Shown: one piece after another, positions 51,471 through 59,302 of the stretch
Layout of the letters: each line of letters opens with the position of its first letter
How positions within the stretch are numbered: the first letter of the stretch is position 1
Source of the DNA: CBDFNC01 sp965249895
GTDB lineage: Bacteria > Pseudomonadota > Gammaproteobacteria > Enterobacterales > CBDFNC01
NCBI GenBank assembly: GCA_965249895.1
Contig: CBDFNC010000005.1
Location: forward strand, 310,001-374,000
Direction: 5' to 3'
DNA length: 64,000 nucleotides
Translations under genes and position numbers: made by a program
The notes under the pieces: generated by a model
The model's input: only the letters and a program-made list of their open reading frames with translations
What the model was told of the DNA's origin: nothing
Databases searched by the model: none

Positions 51471-53612
51471 TTAAAATAGATAATCTAGATTGGCAAAGAA
51501 GGTTCTGGCCGCTCCTACGCCTACGTGATACTTGTTTTGTGAAATGTATATATCTTCATCCGTCAGGTTTTTAACACCGGCCTGAATTACAACGCTATCC
51601 GTTTCGGTAACAGGTAAGCGGTATTTAAGGGACAAATCTGCCCGGGTGTAGCTCGGCAGGAACAAAGCATTATCATTGCGATTGGCGGCTTTACCCACAT
51701 AATTGATCCCAGCTAATACACTTAAATTGGGAACAAAGGAATTAAGCTTATAAGAGGCAAATAAAGCACCAGAGTGTTCAGGCACACCGTGAGGAGTCTT
51801 ACCTACCAATTCAGGGGCGTTTTCGTTTTTGCTTATTTTAGCATCTGTGAAGGCGTAGTTAACCAATAAAGTGAGGTCATCGCTTGCGCGCCAACTGGTA
51901 TCCAACTCAACACCACTGGACGTTTGTTCACCAATATATTTAATAACGTCTATACCATTTTCCTTAACTTTATTTGGAATATTAGATTTAGTAATATCGT
52001 AATAAACTAGGCTATATTGTAGCGATTCATCAAAGACTAAGCCTTTTACCCCAAACTCCCATTGTTCACCTTCGGACGGTTTAACATCTCCAACCACATT
52101 ATCACTATTGTTCGGCTCATAGGAAGTTGCGTAACTGGCATACAGAGCCGCTTGTGGAACCACCTTATAAAGCAGACCCGCGTTCCCAACGACAGCACTG
52201 TCTTCTTCTAAAGACCACACATTTTTTCTGTAAAAATCGTCGTATCTAAGTGCCGCATTAACTACCAAGCTATCGCCGATATATACGGTATCACTAACAA
52301 ATACCCCCCAAGTGCGGATATCTTCTTTGCGGTCAACATCCCCTTTCTCTAAATTGCTGTTGAATTCTCCATAAACAGGTTTGTGAATATTGAAGATACT
52401 TGGATATTCGTCGGAAGGTTGCGCCTTGCCTTTGCCCCAGTTTGAAACGAAGTCTGATGTAATATAATCTGCCCCTAAGGTCAGTTTATGCTGGGTATTC
52501 GCCAACTCAAAGTCGCCAAATACTTGGGCTGAGCCTTGATGTGACTTCCTTTCTTGCATGGTATGTCCATAGGCACCTCGGACTAAGTCACCAGGCTGAA
52601 ATGTCACGCCATCAACCACACCACCTTCCGGATAAAATTCATCCATTTGTGTATCATGCCAGCTGTTTTCCCAGCTCTGATAGGAATATGACAATTTCCC
52701 GCGCCACTGCAAATTAAAATCTTGGCTCAAGGTTACATCCAAAAACTGTTTATCAGCCACATAGGAATCGCCCGGTTCGTGGATCACACGCTCTTTTGGT
52801 ACATCGATTATTCTTTGACTGCCATCTGCGTAGTCGCCTACCAGGATCCCTCTATCCTGGTGAGATGTTACATGGCTGAGCTCTAAGGCCGTGGTTAATT
52901 TCGTATCTTCTGTCAATTGAAAGGTTAAGCTGGGGGCAAGCGTATAACCACTGCTATCAGAAAAGTCTCGGTACGTTTTCGAGTCTTTTCCAACGGCAAT
53001 AAGTCGGTATAGCACGGTATCGGAATCGTTTGCAGCGCCCGTCACATCAGCAACAAATTCCTTTTTACCATGCTCATCTAAGCGAACCTTAAACGAACGT
53101 TTGGTTTCGGCCTGCGGCTTTTTGGTGGTGTAGTTAATAATGCCGCCTGGTGCGTTAACGCCAAACTGAACCGCAGCTGGCCCTTTTAATACTTCTACGG
53201 TTTCTACAGTATCCATATTGGTGCGTGACTCGGAATACTCTCTTTTTCCGTTCCTAAAGTAATAACCAAGCCTAAAGCCACGAACAAAGTTTTGGCTATC
53301 CACACCGCCCATACGATGACGCGGCGCCGTGCCTGAAGTAAACCTAACGGCTTCTTCGATTGTCTGCACGTCTGTATCGTCCAGTAGGTCTCGGTTAATC
53401 ACCCCGACGGAGCGCGACGTATCTAGTAAAGGTACATCTGAACGCAAGGTTGACGGGGCATCTACCGCCGTATAACGAGTTACCTTTTGTGCGGTGACCG
53501 TCATACTCTCAGTATTTTGATTATTATCATTTTGTTCCTTGGTTTCGGCCCAAGCACTGACACTGACAAGCAAGCTTGCCGAAATTGCCAGCGAAACTGG
53601 ATGTGATTTCAT
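51471..53612 (-). CDS. TonB-dependent siderophore receptor (downstream paralogue)
   Basis: 713 aa. The signal peptide is MKSHPVSLAISASLLVSVSA, cleavage near AWA-ET. A TonB box-like TESMTVTAQ lies at the mature N-terminus, followed by the plug domain (SVGVINRDLLDDTDVQTIEE, RHRMGGVDSQNFVRGFRLGY, VEVLKGPAAVQFGVNAPGGI). The 22-strand barrel ends VGAARTFFANLDYLF with the final Phe needed for outer-membrane insertion. It should import a ferric siderophore with TonB energy and hand it to a periplasmic binding protein. It is a clear tandem duplicate of the gene at 54236-56392. Confidence 0.93.
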   Translation of the reverse strand: MKSHPVSLAISASLLVSVSAWAETKEQNDNNQNTESMTVTAQKVTRYTAVDAPSTLRSDVPLLDTSRSVGVINRDLLDDTDVQTIEEAVRFTSGTAPRHRMGGVDSQNFVRGFRLGYYFRNGKREYSESRTNMDTVETVEVLKGPAAVQFGVNAPGGIINYTTKKPQAETKRSFKVRLDEHGKKEFVADVTGAANDSDTVLYRLIAVGKDSKTYRDFSDSSGYTLAPSLTFQLTEDTKLTTALELSHVTSHQDRGILVGDYADGSQRIIDVPKERVIHEPGDSYVADKQFLDVTLSQDFNLQWRGKLSYSYQSWENSWHDTQMDEFYPEGGVVDGVTFQPGDLVRGAYGHTMQERKSHQGSAQVFGDFELANTQHKLTLGADYITSDFVSNWGKGKAQPSDEYPSIFNIHKPVYGEFNSNLEKGDVDRKEDIRTWGVFVSDTVYIGDSLVVNAALRYDDFYRKNVWSLEEDSAVVGNAGLLYKVVPQAALYASYATSYEPNNSDNVVGDVKPSEGEQWEFGVKGLVFDESLQYSLVYYDITKSNIPNKVKENGIDVIKYIGEQTSSGVELDTSWRASDDLTLLVNYAFTDAKISKNENAPELVGKTPHGVPEHSGALFASYKLNSFVPNLSVLAGINYVGKAANRNDNALFLPSYTRADLSLKYRLPVTETDSVVIQAGVKNLTDEDIYISQNKYHVGVGAARTFFANLDYLF

Positions 53613-53810
53613 TTTCGTTCCCTAAAAACTGCAAAATACAACAAGATTTTATAAAAATAGCCTCAATAAGGCAGTGGGAACTTACAATGAATAAGAGTTG
53701 TTATCAAACGCATTAGCGCTATCATTGCTAATAACATTTTCATCATTACCTTCAATCGCCTGCCAGTTTAAATAAGTCCACTTTGAGGCATCATGCGAGT
53801 TGAAAGTTAG
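53613..53810 (-). promoter_or_regulatory. Upstream region of the first TonB receptor, duplicated at 56393-56590
   Basis: About 200 AT-rich bases are shared nearly base for base with the region before the other receptor. The minus strand contains TAATGATGAAAATGTTATTA, which could hold a Fur site, but I could not reach a convincing 19-bp match. A GGGAACG stretch is 5-10 bases before the ATG. Confidence 0.45.
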
Positions 53811-54010
53811 GGGACCGGTCAAACCTGGGTAACCGCTCACGATAGAGCGATAGGAGCCGAACCCATTTCAGGGATGAGATGTAAAGCGCAGATGCACGTT
53901 CGGCGAACCTTACCGGCACAGGCTTCGCCCTTTTTGCCTATAAAGAGGCATCCGCTCCTTACAGCCAACGCAGCAATTGTTACCCAAAACCCTTTATTTG
54001 GATTGGTTCC
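53811..54010. repeat. Repeat A, 200-bp copy between the receptor genes
   Basis: It begins GGGACCGGTCAAACCTGGGT and ends TTTATTTGGATTGGTTCC, with the core in between. The 8 bases on each side (AAAGTTAG and GTGATTAA) do not match, so the target duplication is lost or one side was rearranged. The same left half recurs at 56591-56645 in the duplicated block. 54011-54182 beyond it shows no gene. Confidence 0.8.
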
Positions 54011-54182
54011 GTGATTAACATATCAGATACTATTTTTTACATTATTTAAACAAGTTAAAAAGAAGCATCAACTAGTGATATTAACGATGGTCTGAAATCC
54101 TTATCAGATTTTTGAACACCCTTTTATGTTAATCCGTTTGATACCCGATATTTAATAGAAGATAGGAAAGTAGGCTTAAGTA

Positions 54183-54209
54183 TTTAAAAAAGAGCCCAAA
54201 TGGGCTCTT
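54183..54209 (-). terminator. Intrinsic terminator of the second TonB receptor gene
   Basis: AAGAGCCCA-AA-TGGGCTCTT forms a strong stem, followed on the minus strand by TTTTTTAAATA. It lies 27 bases after the stop at 54236 and is homologous to the terminator at 51421. Confidence 0.8.
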
Positions 54210-54235
54210 GGATTACAGGTAACTAAAAGAGGGCT

Positions 54236-56392
54236 TTAAAATTGATAATCAACGTTGGCATAGAAGGTTCTCGCCTGTCCCACGCCGACGAGATACTTGT
54301 TTTGTGAAATGTATATATCTTCGTCCGTCAGGTTTTTAACACCCGCCTGAAGCACCAGGCTATCACCCTCGGATACAGGTAAGCGGTACTTTAGTGCCAG
54401 ATCGGCTCTGGTGTAGCTCGGCAGGAACAAAGCATTGTCATTACGATTCGGCGCTTTTCCAACATAGTTAATCCCGGCCAATATGCTTAAGTTAGGTACA
54501 AAAGGATTAAGTTCATAAGAAGCAAATATAGCGCCAGTGTTTTCTGGCACAGCATGAGGGGTATTACCTACCAACTCAGGATCATCATCGTCTTTACTTA
54601 TTTTTGCATCTGTGTAAGCGTAGTTAACTAATAACGTCAGGTCATCGCTTGCGCGCCAGCTGGAATCAAACTCTATGCCTCTGGAGGTTTGTTCACCGAT
54701 AAGTTTAACTACGTCTATGCCATTTTCTTTAAAGGAATTTGGAATATTAGTCTTAGTAATATCGTAATAAACCAGGCTATATTGCAGCGAATCACTCAGG
54801 GCTAACCCTTTCACTCCAACTTCCCATTGTTTACCTTCCGATGGCTTCACTTCACCTACCACGTTTTTAGCTTCGTTTGGCTCATATGAAGTTGCGTAGC
54901 TGGCATACAAAGATAGCGCTGGGATCACTTTGTAGAGCAGGCCGGCATTCCAAACGAGCGCATCATCTTCTTTGTTACGGGACCAACCATCGGTATCGTT
55001 TTCCTTAGAGTCGTAAGAGTCATAACGAAGCGCTAAGTTGGCAATCAGATTTTCGCCAATATAGGCGGTATCATTGGCAAACATGCCCCAGCCTTTTTTT
55101 ATCTCGACCTCATCATATGCTCGCTTGTGGTTAGTGCTAAATTCACCATAAACCGGGTTATAAATATTAAATATGCTTGGCGTACTAGCAGAAGGCTGCA
55201 GGTTTTCCCCATTTCCCCAGGTGGCATCCCGCTTGTTATAGCTGTAATCAGCCCCAAGGGTTAGCTTATGGCTGGTGTTAGCCAAATCGAAGTCACCAAA
55301 CATCATAGCTGACACTAGATGGGACTTTTGGCTCCTCGCTGTATATCCGTATACCCCACGAACCAGATCGCCTGGTTTAAAAGTCACGCCGTCGACCACA
55401 TCACCTTCTGGATAAAACTCATCCATTTGCGTTTCGGACCAATTGTTATCCCAGGTAAAATAGGAGTACGATAATTCCCCGCGCCACTGTAAATTAAACT
55501 CATGGTTCAAAATCACATCCAGCATCATTTTGTCTTCCACATGAGCGTCACCATCTTCATGAACTACACGCTCTTTAGGCACATCAATAATTTTTTGACT
55601 GCCATCCTTATAGCGGCCTATCAGTATGCCCCTGTCTTGATGCTCTTCTTTATGGCTGAGTTCTAGGGCTGTGGTGAGTTTTGTCTTATCAGTCAGCTGA
55701 AAGCTTAGGCTGGGCGCAACCATATAGCCTTTGCTATCAGAAAAGTCGCGGAATGTACTAGAATCTTGCGCAACGGCAATAAGCCTGTATAACACCTTAT
55801 CGGAATCACTGGTGGCGCCAGTCATATCGGCCACAAACTCCTTTTTACCATGTTCATCCAAACGAATTTTGAATGAACGCATGGTTTCGGCTTGCGGCCG
55901 TTTGGTCGTGTAGTTAATGATGCCGCCTGGCGCGTTAACGCCGAATTGAACCGAAGCTGGCCCTTTTAGAACTTCAACACTTTCCACCGTATCCATGCTA
56001 ACTCGTGAATCGGAATATTCACGTTTGCCGTTTCTATAGTCGTAGCTGGTTAGAAAACCACGGACAAAGTTTTGGCTGTCCACGCCACCCATACGGTGGC
56101 GGGGCGCCGTACCGGATACAAATCTGACGGCTTCTTCTACTGTCTGTACGTCTGCATCGTCCAGTAAGTCACGGTTAACCACCTGAACTGAACGTGACGT
56201 ATCTAATAAAGGTACTTCTGACCTTAATGTTGACGGCGCATCTACCGCCGTATAACGAGTTACCTGTTGAGCAGTGACCGTCATACTCTCAGTATTCTGA
56301 TTATTATCGTTTTGTTCTTTGGTTTCGGCCCAAGCACTGACACTGACAAGCAAGCTTGCCGAAACTGCCAGAGAAACTGGATGTAATTTCAT
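54236..56392 (-). CDS. TonB-dependent siderophore receptor (upstream paralogue)
   Basis: 718 aa, collinear with the receptor at 51471-53612 over its whole length. Signal peptide MKLHPVSLAVSASLLVSVSA, TonB box-like TESMTVTAQ, plug with RHRMGGVDSQNFVRGFLTSY and SVEVLKGPASVQFGVNAPGG, and a barrel ending ARTFYANVDYQF. The N-terminal plug and C-terminal strands are nearly identical between the two. The middle of the barrel (about 400-490, around the loops near NGENLQPSASTPSIFNIYNP and EVEIKKGWGMFANDTAYIGE) is the most different, which suggests distinct ligands or selection on surface loops. Confidence 0.93.
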   Translation of the reverse strand: MKLHPVSLAVSASLLVSVSAWAETKEQNDNNQNTESMTVTAQQVTRYTAVDAPSTLRSEVPLLDTSRSVQVVNRDLLDDADVQTVEEAVRFVSGTAPRHRMGGVDSQNFVRGFLTSYDYRNGKREYSDSRVSMDTVESVEVLKGPASVQFGVNAPGGIINYTTKRPQAETMRSFKIRLDEHGKKEFVADMTGATSDSDKVLYRLIAVAQDSSTFRDFSDSKGYMVAPSLSFQLTDKTKLTTALELSHKEEHQDRGILIGRYKDGSQKIIDVPKERVVHEDGDAHVEDKMMLDVILNHEFNLQWRGELSYSYFTWDNNWSETQMDEFYPEGDVVDGVTFKPGDLVRGVYGYTARSQKSHLVSAMMFGDFDLANTSHKLTLGADYSYNKRDATWGNGENLQPSASTPSIFNIYNPVYGEFSTNHKRAYDEVEIKKGWGMFANDTAYIGENLIANLALRYDSYDSKENDTDGWSRNKEDDALVWNAGLLYKVIPALSLYASYATSYEPNEAKNVVGEVKPSEGKQWEVGVKGLALSDSLQYSLVYYDITKTNIPNSFKENGIDVVKLIGEQTSRGIEFDSSWRASDDLTLLVNYAYTDAKISKDDDDPELVGNTPHAVPENTGAIFASYELNPFVPNLSILAGINYVGKAPNRNDNALFLPSYTRADLALKYRLPVSEGDSLVLQAGVKNLTDEDIYISQNKYLVGVGQARTFYANVDYQF

Positions 56393-56590
56393 TTTCGTTC
56401 CCTAAAAACTGCAAAATACAACAAAATTTTATAAAAATAGCCTTAGTAAGGCAGTGGGAATTTACAATGAATAGGAGTTGTTATCAAACGCATTAGCATT
56501 AGCAATTCTAATAACATTTTCATCATTACTTTCAATCTCTTGATTATTTAAATAAGGCCACTTTGAGGCATCATGCGAGTTGAAAGTTAG

Positions 56591-56645
56591 GGGACCGGTC
56601 AAACCTGGGTAACAGCTCACGATAGAGCGGTAGGAGCCGAACTTG
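56591..56645. repeat. Left half of repeat A, truncated
   Basis: It begins GGGACCGGTCAAACCTGGGT, as at 53811, and runs to GGTAGGAGCCGAAC, then breaks off into unrelated sequence (TTGTAGGCGCTGG). It marks the edge of the duplicated receptor block and the junction to the rhs fragment. Confidence 0.8.
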
Positions 56646-56746
56646 TAGGCGCTGGTTCCCTCTGCAGTTACATGTGAATTTACAACGCTTTCGTTCAGGA
56701 TAAGTCACAGCCTTTTGTTTAGTTTGGGCAGTATCACCTGGTAACG

Positions 56747-56990
56747 TTAAAGCCGCTGTAAACATCCCGAAATTGTCAAATCAGCCCCCGTAACTGTTAC
56801 GGTCCACTGAAAAAATGGGATCAAAATGGGTATCGTAAAAAGACCTTCCGGATCTGAGTAATTGACCGGATTTCCGCCAACATATGTAAAGGTATTAATC
56901 CCACCCGCCAAGCCAATCGGATCACTGGTGATGTATCTGCCCGTCTTCGGGTCGTAATAACGATAGTAGTTATAAATTAATCACACTTAG
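56747..56990 (-). pseudogene. Orphan Rhs-repeat core fragment with a short tip
   Basis: The minus strand reads NYYRYYDPKTGRYITSDPIG, LAGGINTFTYVGGNPVNYSD and PEGLF, the hyperconserved end of Rhs cores that marks the boundary to the toxic tip. After it comes a short hydrophobic tail (TIPILIPFFQWTVTVTGADL) ending in TAA at 56749-56747. The rest of the Rhs shell is absent and the 5' end meets the 280-bp repeat at 57001. Probably a displaced rhs tip, not a working toxin gene. Confidence 0.7.
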
Positions 56991-57000
56991 GGTTAATTCT

Positions 57001-57280
57001 TAAATCAACAACCACCGGCAAAGCCGGGGGTATGATGAAAGCCTCTGGAAGAGGCTAAAAAACAATAAATAAAACGGACCTTTGCGCTTATAAGCCGCTG
57101 GATTACCAGTCGAGCTGGTAATGACGGTGATCGCGTTATTACCTGAGAAAAAACGTCATTCCCTCGCACGAGGGAATCCAGCGGCCTTAACCTATCGTAC
57201 TTGGTCCAACTTATACACCTGAACGGCAGAGCCTAGTCGAGTCACACCGCCAGAGGCGGTGGTTTACCAAGGTTTAATTA
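57001..57280. repeat. 280-bp repeat E, first copy
   Basis: It starts TAAATCAACAACCACCGGCA and ends GCGGTGGTTTACCAAGGTTT plus AATTA, with hairpins at both ends (CACCGGCAAAGCCGGGGGT; ACCGCCAGAGGCGGT). The second copy is at 58528-58835 in the same orientation. Terminal hairpins followed by TTTACC look like IS200/IS605-type ends, so it may be a transposase-less relative; that origin is inference. Confidence 0.85.
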
Positions 57281-57408
57281 TGCTAAGTGAATAATATGAA
57301 GTGTTTTTTATTGATATGGAAGGTGTTTGGTTTGTTGTAGTAAGATTTGTTAGTTACGTTTTAGTATAGGCCTGAAACGAAACTCCAGGCCAGCATCAAT
57401 CAGAAAAC

Positions 57409-57690
57409 CTATTTTAAATCTCGATAGAAATTTTCGTGAGATCCAAGCGCCATCAGTTCAAGTGTTAAGGTGCCATCTTCATAGCTGTAGCCTAGCAGCA
57501 TCAGTTGCTTAACCATTTTGAATTTGTGAGCACGTAAAAAAGAAAGATCCCCTTTTTTCTGCTGCCCAATATAGGGGTCAGTCATTACTGCTCTTACAGC
57601 ATCATCAAGATCTTTCTTTTGGTTCTTATGTAGCTTTTTAACCGTGCGTTTAAAAGACGGCGTTTGGAGTACATGAACAACTTTAGCCAA
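57409..57690 (-). CDS. Type II toxin, RelE/ParE superfamily
   Basis: 93 aa, the usual toxin size. Features: VLQTPSFKRTVKKLHKNQKK (basic first helix), DLDDAVRAVMTDPYIGQQKK, GDLSFLRAHKFKM, then the strand region LLGYSYEDGTLTLELMALGS with HENFYRDLK at the end, as in RelE/YafQ/ParE proteins. Such toxins cut ribosome-bound mRNA or poison gyrase; the branch cannot be decided here. It overlaps the antitoxin gene by 8 bases, downstream of it. Intact. Confidence 0.85.
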   Translation of the reverse strand: MAKVVHVLQTPSFKRTVKKLHKNQKKDLDDAVRAVMTDPYIGQQKKGDLSFLRAHKFKMVKQLMLLGYSYEDGTLTLELMALGSHENFYRDLK

Positions 57691-57904
57691 AGTTGTATTC
57701 CTCTAACTTACCCGCTTCTTTTTCCGCTTTTGCAATGATGGCTGCTTTGACGAACTCATAAGACAACTCAGGGTTATCTTCCATCATTTCGCCGATTTTG
57801 GCCCAATGTTCGATCTGCTTTGGAGTAGAGCGATTAAACGCTTTAGCCATAATAGCGGCTTTCTCAACCAATTCTTCATCTAGCCTAATACTTGCTGTCG
57901 CCAT
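57683..57904 (-). CDS. ParD-like antitoxin
   Basis: 73 aa. The N-terminal ribbon-helix-helix-type sequence is ATASIRLDEELVEKAAIMAK, followed by RSTPKQIEHWAKIGEMMEDN, characteristic of the ParD_like antitoxin family. The acidic C-terminus (KAEKEAGKLEEYNFG) would wrap the toxin. The antitoxin gene comes first in the pair, as usual, and would repress its own promoter at 57905-57960. Intact. Confidence 0.85.
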   Translation of the reverse strand: MATASIRLDEELVEKAAIMAKAFNRSTPKQIEHWAKIGEMMEDNPELSYEFVKAAIIAKAEKEAGKLEEYNFG

Positions 57905-58034
57905 TTTAACCTCTGCTTAATGTGTAGCAACTTACTACAATTGTAGCGTTTAGCCTCCCATGCAACAACCTGTTTCTGAGAAAACTTTTTACTCTTTGGT
58001 TTTCCATGGGGATGAGTTTGATGATAAACACACC

Positions 58035-58352
58035 TTAGATTGTTGATTGTTGATTGTTGATTGTTGATTGTTGATTGTTGATTGTTGCGTGGGTATACAT
58101 TTCTGTACTGGTAATAACCTTATACCCAAGAAACTCCTGAATGTAGCGAATATCAGCCCCATTTCTCAGCATATGTGTAGCACTGTCATGGCGTAATAAA
58201 TGACACGCGGCCGACTTACCAACAGCTGAACGGCGAACATATTTACCTACTAATGCCGTCAATTTTCCCACATGAATTCGTTGGCCATTTCTGCCTAGAA
58301 ACAAGGCTTCACCGCTTTCTACCATGGCAACTTTGCTTTTAAACTCACTCAA
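58035..58352 (-). pseudogene. Tyrosine recombinase C-terminal fragment with a repeat-encoded tail
   Basis: The frame carries ACHLLRHDSATHMLRNGADI (the HxxR box) and IQEFLGYKVITSTEMYTHAT with the catalytic Tyr in MYTHA. The N-terminal part, including the first catalytic Arg, is missing. After THA the protein is replaced by TINNQQSTINNQQSTI, encoded by the 7-bp tandem repeat. This is a dead XerC/D-like or phage-type integrase. 58353-58527 upstream has no further recognisable piece. Confidence 0.7.
58038..58086. repeat. Seven tandem copies of GATTGTT
   Basis: A 7-bp unit, GATTGTT, repeated seven times without error. Because the unit length is not a multiple of three, three units make a 7-residue period (NNQQSTI) in the overlapping recombinase frame. 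It is likely unstable in copy number. Confidence 0.95.
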
Positions 58353-58527
58353 GAAAGTCAGATCGTCCTGACGGTGAACAAAACTCAGCCCGACTAGTTT
58401 TGAGCATAGTGAGTGATAACCAGGGCAATGAACTGGCTCGCTGATATTTGCTCAGCAATATATGGGAAGCAAGAGCAGCAGAAGTTGCCACGTCGTATTG
58501 CTGGCGATGGAACTTAGAATCGTGGTT

Positions 58528-58835
58528 TAAATCAACAACCACCGGCAAAGCCGGGGGTATGCTGAAAGCCTCTGGAAGAGGCTAAAAAACAATAAATAAA
58601 ACGGTCCTTTGCGCTTATAAGCCGCTGGATTACCAGTCGAGCTGGTAATGACGGTGATCGCGTTATTACCTGAGAAAAAACGTCATTCCCTCGCACGAGG
58701 TGGTCCGACATCTGGATGGTCCGACACTCGGTCCAGCGGCCTTAACCTATCGTACTTGGTCCAACTTATACACCTGAACGGCAGAGCCTAGTCGAGTCAC
58801 ACCGCCAGAGGCGGTGGTTTACCAAGGTTTAATTA
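58528..58835. repeat. Repeat E, second copy with a short repeat B piece inserted
   Basis: Same orientation and almost the same sequence as 57001-57280. The difference is near 58700, where GGAATCC is replaced by GGTCCGACATCTGGATGGTC and CGACACTCGGTCC, a block typical of repeat B. Together the two copies bracket the toxin-antitoxin pair and the recombinase fragment. Confidence 0.85.
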
Positions 58836-58837
58836 GT

Positions 58838-59047
58838 AAGCGCGGACCGGGTCGGCTCAGGGCCAAATTGTATATGGCGGCAGCTGTCGCTTGTCAGCAT
58901 AACCCACACGGAAGAGCACAATATTTACGATTATTAAAAAATGGTAAAACCAAAAGGCAGGCTATTTGTGCAGCGATGCGCAAATTGGTAGAAATTTGTT
59001 TTGCTGTGGTTAAGCACCAATGCGAATACCAGCCTCAAATGGGATAA
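58838..59047 (+). pseudogene. C-terminal fragment of an IS110-family transposase
   Basis: The frame reads SKRGPGRLRAKLYMAAAVAC, QHNPHGRAQYLRLLKNGKTK and RQAICAAMRKLVEICFAVVK to a stop at 59047. This is the end of a Tnp_20 domain from a different IS110 lineage than the two intact elements. The 5' part has been replaced by repeat E. Non-functional. Confidence 0.75.
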
Positions 59048-59302
59048 ACATCCCCTTGAAGCTGGTTCGCAGAGATGGTATCTACAGAAAAACAGCTCAA
59101 CCTGCCTATTCCTGTGTTTCAGGACGGATACTAACCAAGCAGAACTGGATTATTGAATAGGTAAATTTCGACTAAATAGACTAGTGTTCTATAGGGCATT
59201 ATTTTTAGGTTATGTGCTACAAAACACTTGTTAGTTCAACGGCTAACACCACTATTTGGATTGAAAAACTTCTATATGGATAACCCGCAGGGAGCTACTG
59301 GT
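59048..59302. other. Upstream region of the hybrid kinase gene
   Basis: 255 bases. It includes a repeat B right end (GTTTCAGGACGGATACTAAC at about 59105-59124) and a repeat A-like scrap before it. No gene; it presumably contains the kinase promoter. Confidence 0.5.

Noticed and set aside
53700..53760. Fur box upstream of the TonB receptors
   Set aside because: AT-rich with ATGAT/ATTAT motifs, but I could not find a 19-bp match good enough to call, unlike the one at 43874.
58038..58086. CRISPR array
   Set aside because: The unit is 7 bp with no spacers; no cas-like gene is in the window.
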